Source: Gigaspora rosea (lineage: Eukaryota; Glomeromycota; Glomeromycetes; Diversisporales; Gigasporaceae). From it: 64,000 nucleotides of DNA. A program made the translations under genes and the position numbers. Each line of letters starts with the position of its first letter. Within the stretch, counting starts at the first letter, position 1. Location: positions 73,706-137,705 of the forward strand of contig QKWP01001089.1 in the NCBI GenBank assembly GCA_003550325.1, in the 5' to 3' direction. Under the pieces are notes generated by a model that saw only the letters and a program-made list of their open reading frames with translations, was not told the DNA's origin and did no database searches. Shown piece after piece: positions 46,373 through 57,825 of the stretch.

Positions 46373-47100
46373 TTAAAATAATAATTAATGGACAAATATC
46401 AATAAAGGTAATGACTCCATTTATATTTTTCTAAACAACTATAAGAATTTAATCACAAAACCAATGAATCGTTTATGTTTATATAGGAACCTTATATAGG
46501 GTACCTTATTTTATCGATCGATAGATTGAGTAATGCAATTAAGATCAATATAATTCTGAAATAATCAGAGGCAATTTTTATTTCTTTAATAATAATTCAA
46601 TTTTTAACTCAATAATTGTTTTAACAATGTATTATATAATTTTTCTTTTTAATAGTAAACAAAGGTCTTATAATTATTTATTATTGTTATATTTTTGAAT
46701 GCTTACAAATTTAAAAAGTGATGAAATGGCTAGATATTCAATAATACTATATTGAAAATTCTAGGAAATATCATACTATGATGAAAAACAACCTATTCGC
46801 GTATTAAACAAATGCTTATTTTCCTAATTTTATCGTTTATAACACAAATAAAAATAATGAATTGATGCAAATTTTACAAAATTAATAAAATTATTCAATT
46901 GTTTTCGGTTTTGATGTTTTTTATGACTTTCCTTTGATTTATTTTGACACTTTCATTTCTGTTAATTTTTTTTTTTGACTATTGATGATTTTCGTTTCAC
47001 TAATTCTATTTCGAAAAACGACAAATATTTCATTATGTTTAAATACTTTTTCATACTTTTTCTTAAGTACTTATAAATATATTTTAATAATATCATCATA
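46373..47100 (+). repeat. Decayed 3' spacer after copy 5
   Basis: Fading homology to the array 3' spacer (AATATCAATAAAG, AACCAATGAATC, ATAATTCTGAAATAATCAGAGG) ends at about 47.1 kb. This marks the right limit of the array. Confidence 0.6.
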
Positions 47101-48994
47101 AATAAATGCAGATATACTTCTCATGAAACAATGTGCAAATTCTTATTATCTAAAATTTCATGCGTGCGTGAGTATTTCGGAATATTACTCATTTATAAAA
47201 ATTTGAAGTTTTACTCAATTTTGGCCCGCTTTAAAATACCATATACATTTTACATATAACATTTTATGCCATTAGTTTCTTAAATATTCAACAGTTTTAT
47301 GTAAATATTTATATAAACTCTGTTCAAATAAAAAAACCTAAGATTTTTTTTTAAACTGACTCAATCATTTTTTGATTTTTCACACAAATAAATGGCTTTT
47401 ACAAGATTTCGGCTGAGTGCTGCAAAAAGGAGGGGAGTCAACCAATTTTCAAAAATTTTTTTTTACACAAATCTATTTAGAATCAGATCAGGGTCATTTT
47501 TCACTTAAAATACAAATACCATATTAATTATGATTTCTATTCTTCAAATCTATTTATTTTATGCTGTAAATTCGAAAATTATTTTGAAAAAAGTAATAAT
47601 AGTAAAAGAACTATTTGAATTTAGCTTTTTGTCTTATTTGAATAACATTAAGATTTGTTTCAATTGTGTAAAATAAAAGAAGATGTATGTCATTTGATTG
47701 TTGACAAAATATATAATATAATTACAATAGTATATGCTAGATTAATAATATATAATTGCAAAATTACTTCATATATAAAAATACGATTATTTTTATAATG
47801 TATACCAGGATATTTTATACCAAATGATTTATAAACATAGTGCAGTACTATATAGTAAAATTACTGTAAGAATTACTTTAATTAATTGAGTACTTATGTA
47901 TGAACTCTAGCAAGCCAACCATATTGAAAGATGCTACGAAGAAAATATAAGTAGTAATTTTAATTTTTATACCCTGGTCACTATACAAGATCACAAAGTA
48001 TAAATAAGTTATACCCTGGGCACTATGTGTATAAGTGAAATTTTCATTTCTGCTTATGCCCAACTTTCCAGAATGTAGTAATTGCTTATTTTTTTATTAT
48101 AACAATAATATACACAATTATGAGTTGTTTCTGCAATAGTAAATATGAAAAACGACATGTATTTTCAACGAAAGACCAATATTAGAATAGCTAACTTAAT
48201 TTAATTAAAACTACTGATTATTTGAACTTCACAGTCAAAAAATATTTTTCAAAAAAAATTTTTTTGTTAATCACTTCTAACAATTATATTAAGAAATTTA
48301 TCTAAATCACATGAAGTTAATTCATATGCATAATTGATTTTTAAGGTGATGTTAAGATAGTTAATTAAAAAATTTGATCAATATTTTTAATTCACAATGT
48401 ATAAAAATTTCAATTTATAGTACTCAATACTTTGGTATATAAATTTATTATTAAAGTAAATTTAATAGCATTGTAATAGGTTTTTTAATTTATTGTGATT
48501 GCAAAATGATCCATGCCATATCTACACTTATGAATAATATTAAACAATCATATTGGTTAAAATTTTTGATGAAAATCTTGTGATTATTAAAATTAAACAG
48601 TATATAAGCTTTTTTTCAGGTCAAATTAAAAGATAAATCAAAATGTGATAGCAATAATTAGATTTTAATAATTAGTAATATTGTTTTCAGATAATAAATT
48701 TCATGAACTATAATTAATAATGGAGATTAATTAGTGCAATTTTCTCAAAGTTCTGGCTTTACAATTTAAGCATTGCAACATTATTACTACAGTACTTAAT
48801 TTATTGTAAATAATTAAATAAAAATAAATCTTGTTGTTTTCATATACTCAGTCAAAATATTTGCTTATATTTATCAAATTGATCAATAGCTAGTTTTCTT
48901 CTAGTAATCACAGATACTGGAGATTATATTAATTTAATATAAAATCTATAATATAATATATATAAGGGAGATATGTCTAATTTGATGCATTATT
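47101..48994. other. Gene-poor AT-rich DNA
   Basis: No recognised gene. ATACCCTGG followed by CACTAT occurs twice near 47970-48030. Homopolymer and AT-rich stretches dominate. Confidence 0.4.
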
Positions 48995-49113
48995 GATATC
49001 TCATATTCTAGTGATCTGAATCATATGATTTTGGTACCATTTAATTCAACCTGTTGAGACAAGTCAAATAGTACCAAAATTATGTAATCCAATTACTAGT
49101 GTGTTAGATATCC
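48995..49113. repeat. Hairpin with about 50-bp arms
   Basis: GATATCTCATATTCTAGTGA on the left pairs with the complement of TTACTAGTGTGTTAGATATC on the right. The inner parts ATTTTGGTACCATTT and AGTACCAAAAT also pair. Likely a foldback element or MITE. Confidence 0.7.
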
Positions 49114-50379
49114 AGATTTATATTAATTTCTTCAGCAAGAAGTAACTATGATATGCTAAAATTGGCTTTAGTAATATAGTTTCTATTAATAAAATTCAAA
49201 TTGAATTTTTCTTTCTAATTATTATTTTTTTTAGTAAAGCATATTTATTTGGACACATTTACAAGAATGCAAATTTAGTGTATCAAATAGGGTAATTCCG
49301 TAATAATTTTGATTTTTAGAGTTCATATTACTAGAGTAAAAACTTGTTTTTAGTTAATATTTTTGAAATACAAAATTAAATTTAGCTATTCTACAAGTCT
49401 GGCATCCCCTTTTTGATATTTAGAAACAAGTGCAATCTGCCACACCTGTTTATATTAGGGCCTTGTCAGGTGGCCTAAAATTTATATAAAATAGATATCT
49501 TTCTAATTATGTAATTTTTTACTAATGATACCCATTTAACTATATAAAAATTCTCTCTGATTTCATATTTGTACTAGTTTCTAAAAGATGTTTACCCATT
49601 GGATCTATGATCTATAGTTTTGATTACTGGTCTAACTTGACTTTGCAGCTTTTTTCTGTTGTTTTTTTCCTTTTTTGGCCTTTTTGTTAATATTGTTCAC
49701 TTTTTTTATTCAATTACATATTGTCACCTCTTTTTTCAAATTTTATTGTAAAACAGATTTCATAAGATACTTGCTAAATCCTCTATAATCACATTTGATC
49801 TTGATGCTAAAGATAGCTTTGCTTTAATAAAATCTAGATTTATTTCATATCAACTCCTCATATCACTTCTTGCCTTCAGTCTTCACTTCTTGATGTACTC
49901 ATTAGAGTGAGTCTGAGTTGAAATTCTGGAAGCCTGATCTTTTCTTCTGGAAAAAAACTGGACCAAACTGATAATATTGCTATAGATATAATTTTCTTCC
50001 AATTATTATTTAGAAATTGACAGAATATAAGATAGTCCTGAGTTTAATGACTTGTATATTTCAAATAATACAGTTAAGTGACATACAGTATATAGGTTTG
50101 GTTTCCTTCTGTACATAGTTTCTAATACCAAAAGCTTGTTGTTTAAGCATTTAATTCATGTACAGAATTTTTTTGCTATATTCTATTATTTTATATTGAA
50201 ATTTGATAGTTTTTTTGCTCTTTTCTATACAATAAAATTTCTTGTGAAAAATATTAGTTAGATTCTGTTTTTAAATTGACTATCTTTATTAGATTTCCTG
50301 TTAGGTTACAACTAATAATTTTTTTAGTAAATTGTTAATACTAGCCTTGAAATTAAAGTAAAGCATATCATTTCTGTAT
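49114..50379. other. Gene-poor DNA, possible extension of the non-LTR relic
   Basis: Minus-strand translation continues with short coding-like pieces separated by stops, but I can assign no domain. Pyrimidine runs are frequent on the plus strand at 49650-49740. Confidence 0.3.
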
Positions 50380-50640
50380 TTGGAATTAAAGCACCTTTTT
50401 TACTAGTACATCTACTTTGTTATTCTATTTATTTTCACTATGTCCTTTTACTTTAACTAATTCTGAATTAAATTCTTTTGTTCTAACTAAATTTACTATA
50501 CTAGATACTATTCCAACATTGTCTTGCTTTAAACATTATCAATTTGTATACCAATTATAACCTTTTTTTGTAGGTGAGACAGCTGATACACTATCTGTAA
50601 AGACCTTAGTCTTTTTTTCAGAATAATTAGAAGGGCTAAC
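50380..50640 (-). pseudogene. RNase H domain relic of a non-LTR retrotransposon
   Basis: On the minus strand, 50599-50579 reads TDSVSAV, the second Asp motif of type I RNase H. About 40 residues later comes ELVKVKGHSENK near 50475-50430, with a stop in place of the following Trp, then NNKVDVLVKKGALI. The pattern TDS...K-V-x-G-H-S-x-N-x-x-A-D...KKG is that of RNase H at the 3' end of LINE-like elements common in glomeromycotan genomes. The frame changes once and no intact ORF remains. Confidence 0.6.
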
Positions 50641-51189
50641 CAAATAAGGTAGCTGCGCGATGCTGTCATGCAAAACCAGGAACGGAAGAATTAATAGACC
50701 ATATTAGAAGTTCTAAAAAATGAAATTTTAACAGTTTATTAATACTAATTAATAAACTATGTACATCTTAGTTTACATGTGTATGATACAAAGTTGGCAT
50801 ACGAAAAATTAACCTCGTATAACCTTAAATGTGGGCATTATTCTATTTGCAGTAAACTAAAAAAAAAATAAAAAAAATAAAAATAAAAAAATCTGCCCAT
50901 TCGTCCCGAATTTTGAAATCCTTGTAATGCAAAACGAAAAATCAACTTTTGCACAGCCTAATAAAAGAACATATCAAAATCAGTAACGAAACATAACAGT
51001 AACTTAAAGCTCAACACGCATGGCACAAGATAATGACTATCCAATTAACAGTACTAATAGTAAAACTTTATAAAAAACAAGCTCTCATATTAATACAATT
51101 ACGAATTAAGTTCGAAAAATATAAATTCAGTGCCAATAAAAAATAAAAAAATTTAAGTAACTAAATACACAATCGATAATCCAAACAGA
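50641..51189. other. Gene-poor DNA
   Basis: An A-rich simple tract lies at 50860-50892. No gene or clear repeat otherwise. Confidence 0.35.
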
Positions 51190-51975
51190 ATCCCAAGTAA
51201 AACAAGTAAAAACAAGCTACAATGTTAACACATAAATCAAGAAAGCACGATAATAAACAATGTACATATAAAAAAATCAATAATGTGAACACATAGCGTA
51301 ATATTATAGAATCCCTTAAACATCAATCCTTATTGCGATAAACAGTAAATTAAAGGCACAAAACATAAACTTGAAATATTTACTTAAAATAGACCTTTTT
51401 GAAGGGGTAATCATATATGAATAGCACGTACATACGTATAAAAGTCATATCAAACCAGGATTAATATAAAATGCAATGTCATGTAAAAATATAACCAATC
51501 AAAGAACCATATTTGTTCACATCATTTCATTCTTCAGATAACTATATACTACGTTGCACTCTGTTTCTGGTAAATATCAAGTGACTCAATACACAACTGA
51601 GTAAAACAAGTAAAAACAAGCTACAATGTTAACATATAAATTAAGAAAGCACGATAATAAACAATGGACACATAAAAAAATTATTACTGTAATCACATAC
51701 CGGAATCCCTTAAACATCAATCCTTACCGCGATAATCAGTAACTCAAATGCAGGAAACGTAACTTGAAATACTTAGGGACAATCATGCACGAATAGCACA
51801 TACATACGCAAAAAAGTCTATCAAACTGGTTTAATACAAAATGCAGATTTGGATCATCGCATTCCACAATGTCATGTGAAAATATAACCAATTAAAGAAC
51901 CGTATTTGCTCACATTATTTCACTCTTCATATAACCATACACTTCGTATTTCATACTCTGCTCCTGGTATTGCTA
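51190..51975. repeat. Direct duplication of about 400 bp
   Basis: Copy A (about 51190-51593) and copy B (about 51598-51975) share AACAAGTAAAAACAAGCTAC, CCTTAAACATCAATCCTTA, an AAGAACCATATTTG or AAGAACCGTATTTG segment and a CACTCTGTTTCTGGTA or CATACTCTGCTCCTGGTA end. Substitutions and small indels separate them. No coding frame. Confidence 0.75.
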
Positions 51976-53297
51976 CCAGTTCAGTCCTTGTAGAAGAAGG
52001 CTAGTTCGTAATTTTTGTACATTTCTTAGTGATTGTTGTTTTGTTGTTTGAGTTTACTTGAATTTAGCTGAGTTCTATATTCTAATCAGTACAATGTAAA
52101 TCATTAATTGGTTGTTCAAATAAAGAACCATTGGTATATAAAACCAGACTTTCATCATTTGTTCTCATATTATCTATAAGGCTTCAAGCAGCTTTTGCAA
52201 ATTGGCATAGATTTTTGGCCCATAGTGGACATATACATGTACTAATTGAACTATTAATAACCCAGGTTTTGCAACACTTTACTAGTCCAAATGGCATGGG
52301 TTTTTATACAAATAACTAATGTGAATTAACATGATATATTACTGTGATAAAAAAAATACATTCAATAGAATATATTAATTTATATCTACAATTAATAAAT
52401 ATGAACAAACTAACTGCACATATATCAAAATTTGGAAGAAATTTTTTTGTTAAGATAAAGTAGTTTTATTAGCAAAAGTATGAGATATTGCAATTTTTTA
52501 AAAATCATATATTGATCTTTAGCTCTTCATGAAGTGAGCCAATATGTACTACCTTTAACATGTATCATTCTGTAAAATGAAAGTACCATTATATGCCACC
52601 TTCTGTTGTAATTTTTGTACTACTTTTTACTGTAATATTTTGTGCAATAGTCTGTACATATTATTCTGACCATGCCATTTTGTGTATTCCCAAAGTTACT
52701 ATCGAAATTTGAGCATCAGATTAGAGGACCAGATTTAGTCAGTCAATAGTGAACAAGATAAAGAATACATAGGTTGTGTTTATAAATATAACAAGAAGGG
52801 ATTCAAAGAGAAATGATACAAAAGTATAATTAAATAAAATAAAGTCATGAGATACGATATAACGATATAACAAGCATTCACTAAGGAGTCTTTTTTATAA
52901 AGGAGGAATTATTAAGATAATGTCTAATATTATTTCTATTAATCCAATGATCTTAACTTCACTGAAGATACATGAAGATCAAATACATCGGCTCATATAC
53001 ATATTCAATATTATATAAATAATTAAACTATACAATAGTTAGATCAACTTCCTTCTGATATTACTAATCTTAATTCCTTCACAACCAATAAACTTCCCTT
53101 TATATTACTACCTAAATTAAGCTATTGCATCTGAAATATTATTTTTTAAATCTGCTTTACTAAGTATTCATCAGGTTAGTAGATTTGCGATAATATATAA
53201 AGGTGTTAATTGTTCAACAATGCTTAATATTGTCCTTGCATCAAACCAATTCATATTAATACGTCACAGAATAATGTAGTATAAAATTTAGTTATAG
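51976..53297. other. Gene-poor DNA
   Basis: A short frame at 52131-52319 has no recognised domain. The rest is AT-rich without repeats that I can define. Confidence 0.35.
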
Positions 53298-54089
53298 TGT
53301 TACAAATTAAAAGTTGATTTTTGAAATTGTAAATAATTTCTATATTTGTGTTAGTTCACAATAGAAATAATTCATATTAAAATGGTAACGATGGGTGGCT
53401 TGGTGGCTTAAGTACATGAATGCATAATTGAACATAAAAGTAACTACGTAAATAAAGTCAATTAAACCTGTTTGAACAATAAAGGTTTGAAAAGCCTACT
53501 GTGTAAACGTAGTATAACTAAGTAAATATAGTGATAATAAGTAAACATAATAGTAATAAGTAAATGTAGTAAAAAGGTGTAAATGTAGTTAAAATCTAAG
53601 TGCATATAAAGGCCTCAATTTCAAGGCCAAGAAATAACAAGTTAAGTTCCTATCAATGTTAAATAACGAATTCTCTTCCTTTAGTATTGAATAAATTATT
53701 TGACTTTTACTCTTGAATAATGAAATTATACTTTCTTTGAATTTGACTTGTAACCTTAATAAAACCCTTCATAACTCAATTTGATGGACTGAATTGACTT
53801 GTAATCTCGAATCAGCTTTATTAAGTCTCAAATTATGGTTTAACGTAGCCTTGTTAATCTTTCAAAATTGAACACGTGATTTATATTGGCCTACTAATTG
53901 GTCTATAGTAAAGTTTTTTAGTTTAAATATTTATCAGATAAACATTGTCTCTTTTAGATTGTCTAGTATTTGCTAGTTGATTTAGAACCCATCTTATCCT
54001 CTAAATAAGGTTCCTGCACCTGTGGGAAATATCCTAACCCTTTTCTGAATTAAACCTACTTAGTAATATGCCATTTATATGATACCTAA

Positions 54090-54265
54090 AAAATTTTAGT
54101 GTACAGTATGTACAGTACTTACGGTTTGTACTGTACGGTTAGTTCTTTTCTGGCATCTGATTGGCTGGAACAAGTGATTGGCAAAAATTTTAGTGTACAG
54201 TATATACAGTATGTACAGTACATATAGTACTGTATGCGGCACATTACTAAACCTACTGTATATCG
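54090..54265. repeat. Short duplicated insert with GTACAGTA repeats in the solo LTR
   Basis: AAAATTTTAGTGTACAGTAT occurs at about 54091 and 54187, with many GTACAGTA and TACTGTAC words between. The reference LTRs lack this DNA. No coding role. Confidence 0.55.
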
Positions 54266-54661
54266 ATATCACCTGACTGGGATTAACTCTGATTAGGATG
54301 TCCAGAATTATGCTATTAACATAATTTAGCATAGTTCAAGTTCACTAGCATTATCATGCTAGCAGCAGAATCCAGCATAATTTACATTTTTCTGGCATAA
54401 ATTTTAGCATAATTTGGGTATTTATGATAAAATTTTTACCAAAAATTGCAGTTTAAGCTATTATATATATATACAGTACAAAGAAAAACCTCATTATATT
54501 TTTATATACATATACCAGGAACGTAGTTATACTTACATTACAGAGTGTATAGTTAACTGCTATCTAGATGGTATCAGATGGGCTATGTTAGTGCAACGTA
54601 CTGCTATTGTACTTATATGAGCATACCAGATTTGATATTCATATTATTTCGAGATGGCCGT

Positions 54662-55705
54662 TAGTGTTGGAAATCTGTTTTGAAATTTATGTTCTCATGA
54701 GACATGTTTATTGAATTTAATGTTCTCAAAAATTTTTTTATGTTCTCAATTAGAAAAAAATTTTTTTTTTACTCTCTCTTTCTTTTTCTTTTTTTCTCTT
54801 TCTTTCTCTTTCTCTCTTCTTTCTCTTATTCTCGCTCTCTCTCTTTTTCTCTCCTTCACTCTTTCTCATTCTTTCTTACTCTTTCTTATTCTTATTTTCT
54901 TTCTCTCATTCTCTTTCTCACACATACACTTTTATACTTTTAGTTATTTTTTAATTTTTATTTTTAATTAATATATTTAATAATTATTAATAAAAAATAT
55001 AATTGATTTAACAAACTATATAACAAAGCTAAGTTATTCATAATAATAAGATTATAACTTTATATGTATATTTTGTAAAAAAAATTAATATTTGAGGTTT
55101 TTTGTATATTGTTGGGTATGCTATTGGTTTGGCTTAGCTTATATATTAAGTTTTTAAATAAGCTATTAACATCTCTCAAATGTTTAAATAAATAAGTAAT
55201 ATAATATACTATTCTTTTTTACTATAGTAAATTTATAGATTCAAAACTTTCTCACTATAAAATTTTAAGATAACACTAAAGTTTAAAATCCTAATAATTA
55301 AAAATTTGTTTAAGTAATTTTCTTATAAAAATTATCATTATAGTGAGTTTAGCTCTCTAAAATTTATGATATTATATGTATATATAATAAGGGCTATATT
55401 GCACCAAACTAGAAATGGATATACCAATAAACTTTACTATCTAAAATTTTTTATGATTCAAAAACAATAAATTGTTTTCTATTTCAACTAAATTACAATT
55501 AAATATTTATGAGCTTAATTATTTTAAACTGCTATATTAATAAAAATGTTTTTTTATTATTTTATATATTTACATAGAGAACATATTTTTCAAACTTAAC
55601 GTTCTCAAAAAAAATTTAATAGAGAACATCTTAAATTTTGTAAATGTTCTCAGATTGAAAGTGATGTTCTCATGAGAACATGGGAACATAAGATTTCCAA
55701 CACTG
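54662..55705. mobile_element. Non-autonomous hAT-type transposon, 1044 bp, nested
   Basis: The ends are TAGTGTTGGAAATCT and, on the other strand, CAGTGTTGGAAATCT. An exact 8-bp duplication ATGGCCGT (54654-54661 and 55706-55713) flanks it. Subterminal GTTCTCATGAGAAC-type palindromes show kinship with 25880-26409. The interior holds a 180-bp pyrimidine tract (about 54762-54945). The apparent proteins there are low-complexity Ser/Phe/Leu frames of the CT repeat and are not genes. Confidence 0.88.
54762..54945 (+). repeat. Polypyrimidine (CT/TTC) microsatellite
   Basis: Nearly pure C and T on the plus strand with TTTCTC and TCTT words. Located inside the nested hAT element. Confidence 0.85.
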
Positions 55706-56353
55706 ATGGCCGTAATATCATATTATGAAACAAAATCAGGTGAGAATGTTATGCGTTATTTAATTGCACGTGCTATTTCTCAATTTTCACCGATCATAAA
55801 ATGACCCAGGTCAATTCGTGATGCAGGCATGAGAGCATAGCAATATAATAAACCACTGATAATAGTTACATATTATAACAATGACGATAATTATAATTAT
55901 TAATAATAACATTGATATTTGCATCAAAAAATTCGAATAAATATAATTCATAAATAATTATTTTTAAAAATTTTACATTCTAAAAACTATAAAATTTATT
56001 AATTTAAAAAAAATATTTTTTAAAAAAATCATTAGCATTAAAAGCATAATTTTATATCATTAGCAAGCATAATTTACTATCATTAGCAGCAGAATTCTGG
56101 ACACCCTAACCCCGATACCCATTTTTAACCCCACCTTCTATCTAGATTATATCATTATTATTATATTGAAATCGGATTATTGATATCCCCATATTAGCAT
56201 TACCAGCAACTGCGTCTGTATTTTATTGAGGTGATTGCATATTCGACTTAAATCAAACCCTTGACACTTATTTATATCTCTTTCCCCATACACGGTTGGA
56301 GTGTAAATTGGCACTATTGTTTTACCCGCTCTCCCAATCAACCGTTACAATAG

Positions 56354-57439
56354 CAATTACACATATCTATAGAAGTACATATATGGAACAACTATAGTAG
56401 TAATAAGAAGAGGTCTATATATGGTAATAACGTAGGGTAAGTATGGATAAACAAAATAGGAGATAAATTAGTAAGGTGGGACAAGGTAAGGACAATCGGA
56501 AGTATGATCAATTATTTATTAGAAAAGGGGAAATGATAATCATAAGACCGTAGTATAATAAAAAAATGCCGTGATTTTAAGGCACAGAATTATTATAATA
56601 TTACCATCGAAACCAACCCGTACCACAACCCGGACCACTTTTTTATAGGGTAGACAAATCACAAGTACAAATCGTTATACGTGTATAAATTTTTTTGAAA
56701 TAGTATCAAGAATAATTTTCAAATTTGTTTTTTTTTAATTATAATCCAATAAGAAATTCAATTAGATGAATTAATTAGGCCGCATCAGACTTTGAATCAT
56801 CACTTTCAAGTATAAGTGAACCTAAAAATATAGGTAAGATGAATAATTATTTTTCGGCAAGTACTAATCTTATTTTTTAGTTATGCGGAATAAGTTTATA
56901 AATTAATATTGGAATGAAAATCATTAAAGGTTGCATAACTTATTAATATTAAATTTCGAATAGAAGGGCCTGATGATTATAAATTTGCGAATTTAATTCT
57001 GGCGATTAATAGATTCTTTTATAATGTAAATTTTTATTTTGAAGTTAAAATTGTAAATTAAAGAAAAAAAACTGATAATATTAATAGTAGATTTGTGTTA
57101 ATATAGTCAACTCTAAGTGCAGATCATATGTTTTACCTCTTTAAAATGCAGTCTTTTCTGGGTAAAAATATGGATGAATCATCTCTTTAAGTACAATTAT
57201 GTTAGATGCATTTAGAGTAAGTTAATTGTATTAAAATTATTATTATTTACTTTAAATTTAATTCAATATATGATAATTAGAATAAAAAAAAAAAAAACTG
57301 ATGATTTAGATATCATGTCAATGATGAAATTCTTATAATTAATCTTTTTTCATATCTTCATACCATAGGTCAATACCTTTATTATGATCTATTTGGTTCA
57401 AGAAAAAACTCTTGAGATTGTCATAGTAGGTGGATTGAA
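56354..57439. other. Gene-poor DNA
   Basis: A stretch near 57106-57220 (AGTCAACTCTAAGTGCA, TTTAGAGTAAGTTAATTG) resembles text near 35612-35670, perhaps ends of the same pogo-like family. No gene recognised. Confidence 0.35.
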
Positions 57440-57825
57440 GAAGAGTAAACCTAGTGATCATCACATCAGTGTTAATTCTGGTAAACATATGACGTCATAT
57501 ACGTTTATCATGTGATTGTCGATTACTGGGTTAACTGTTCTATGTTCCGGAAGTGGCGATCCGTATGAACCATCATATACTACTGATGATACTTTTGGAT
57601 GCTATTTAAATTTCGAAAACCGGATAGTATTTTATACTAAAAATGGAATAATTCTAGGTACCGGTAATTATTATTTAGCGATTAAACATTCCAAAACCTA
57701 ATATAAATTTAGCATTTATATCATATTTCAAGGAATTACATGCTATCTGTCCAATGGCTTGGGAATTCTGTATCCTTGCATTTTGTTTAGATCGCAAAAA
57801 TTATTATTTGCAAAATAACTTTCAA
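57440..57825 (+). pseudogene. SPRY-domain fragment
   Basis: The frame at 57516-57701 reads LTVLCSGSGDPYEPSYTTDD, then FGCYLNFENRIVFYTKNGI and ILG. The order G-x-G-x-x-Y-x-P-x-x-T-T-x-D, G-C-x-x-N-F, V-F-Y-T-K-N-G is the core of SPRY domains as found in Ran-binding-protein-like genes. After stops, LSNGLGILYPCILFRSQ near 57743-57790 fits the next SPRY strand (LYPCVGLRS). The upstream part is unreadable, so only a decayed exon remains. SPRY domains mediate protein-protein contacts. Confidence 0.65.

Larger units (their letters stand above)
54294..56107. mobile_element. TIR transposon in the solo LTR, about 1.8 kb with nested hAT
   Basis: The ends read AGGATGTCCAGAATTATGCT and, on the other strand, AGGGTGTCCAGAATTCTGCT. 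The flanks AACTCTGAT (54285-54293) and AACCCCGAT (56108-56116) form an imperfect 9-bp duplication, which would suit a Mutator-like element. Repeated GCATAATTTAGC words lie inside both ends. No transposase frame remains. Confidence 0.65.
53298..56349 (+). mobile_element. Solo LTR of the Gypsy family, with nested insertions
   Basis: 53298-54293 and 56108-56349 align in order with the LTRs at 21393-22644 and 29827-31076: GGTGGCTTGG, TATATAAAGGCCT, GAATTTGACTTGTAAC, TTGCTAGTTGA, then GATATCCCCATATTAGCAT, GGTTGGAGTGTAAATTGGCA and CCCAATCAACCGTTACA. It starts TGTTACA and ends CCGTTACA, and ATAG flanks it on both sides (53294-53297 and 56350-56353). No internal retrotransposon genes are present, so it arose by LTR-LTR recombination. 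It is clearly older than the full-length copy. Confidence 0.85.

Noticed and set aside
54704-54971. 79- and 86-residue open frames rich in Ser, Phe and Leu, possibly membrane proteins
   Set aside because: They are the CT/TTC microsatellite read in two frames inside a hAT element.
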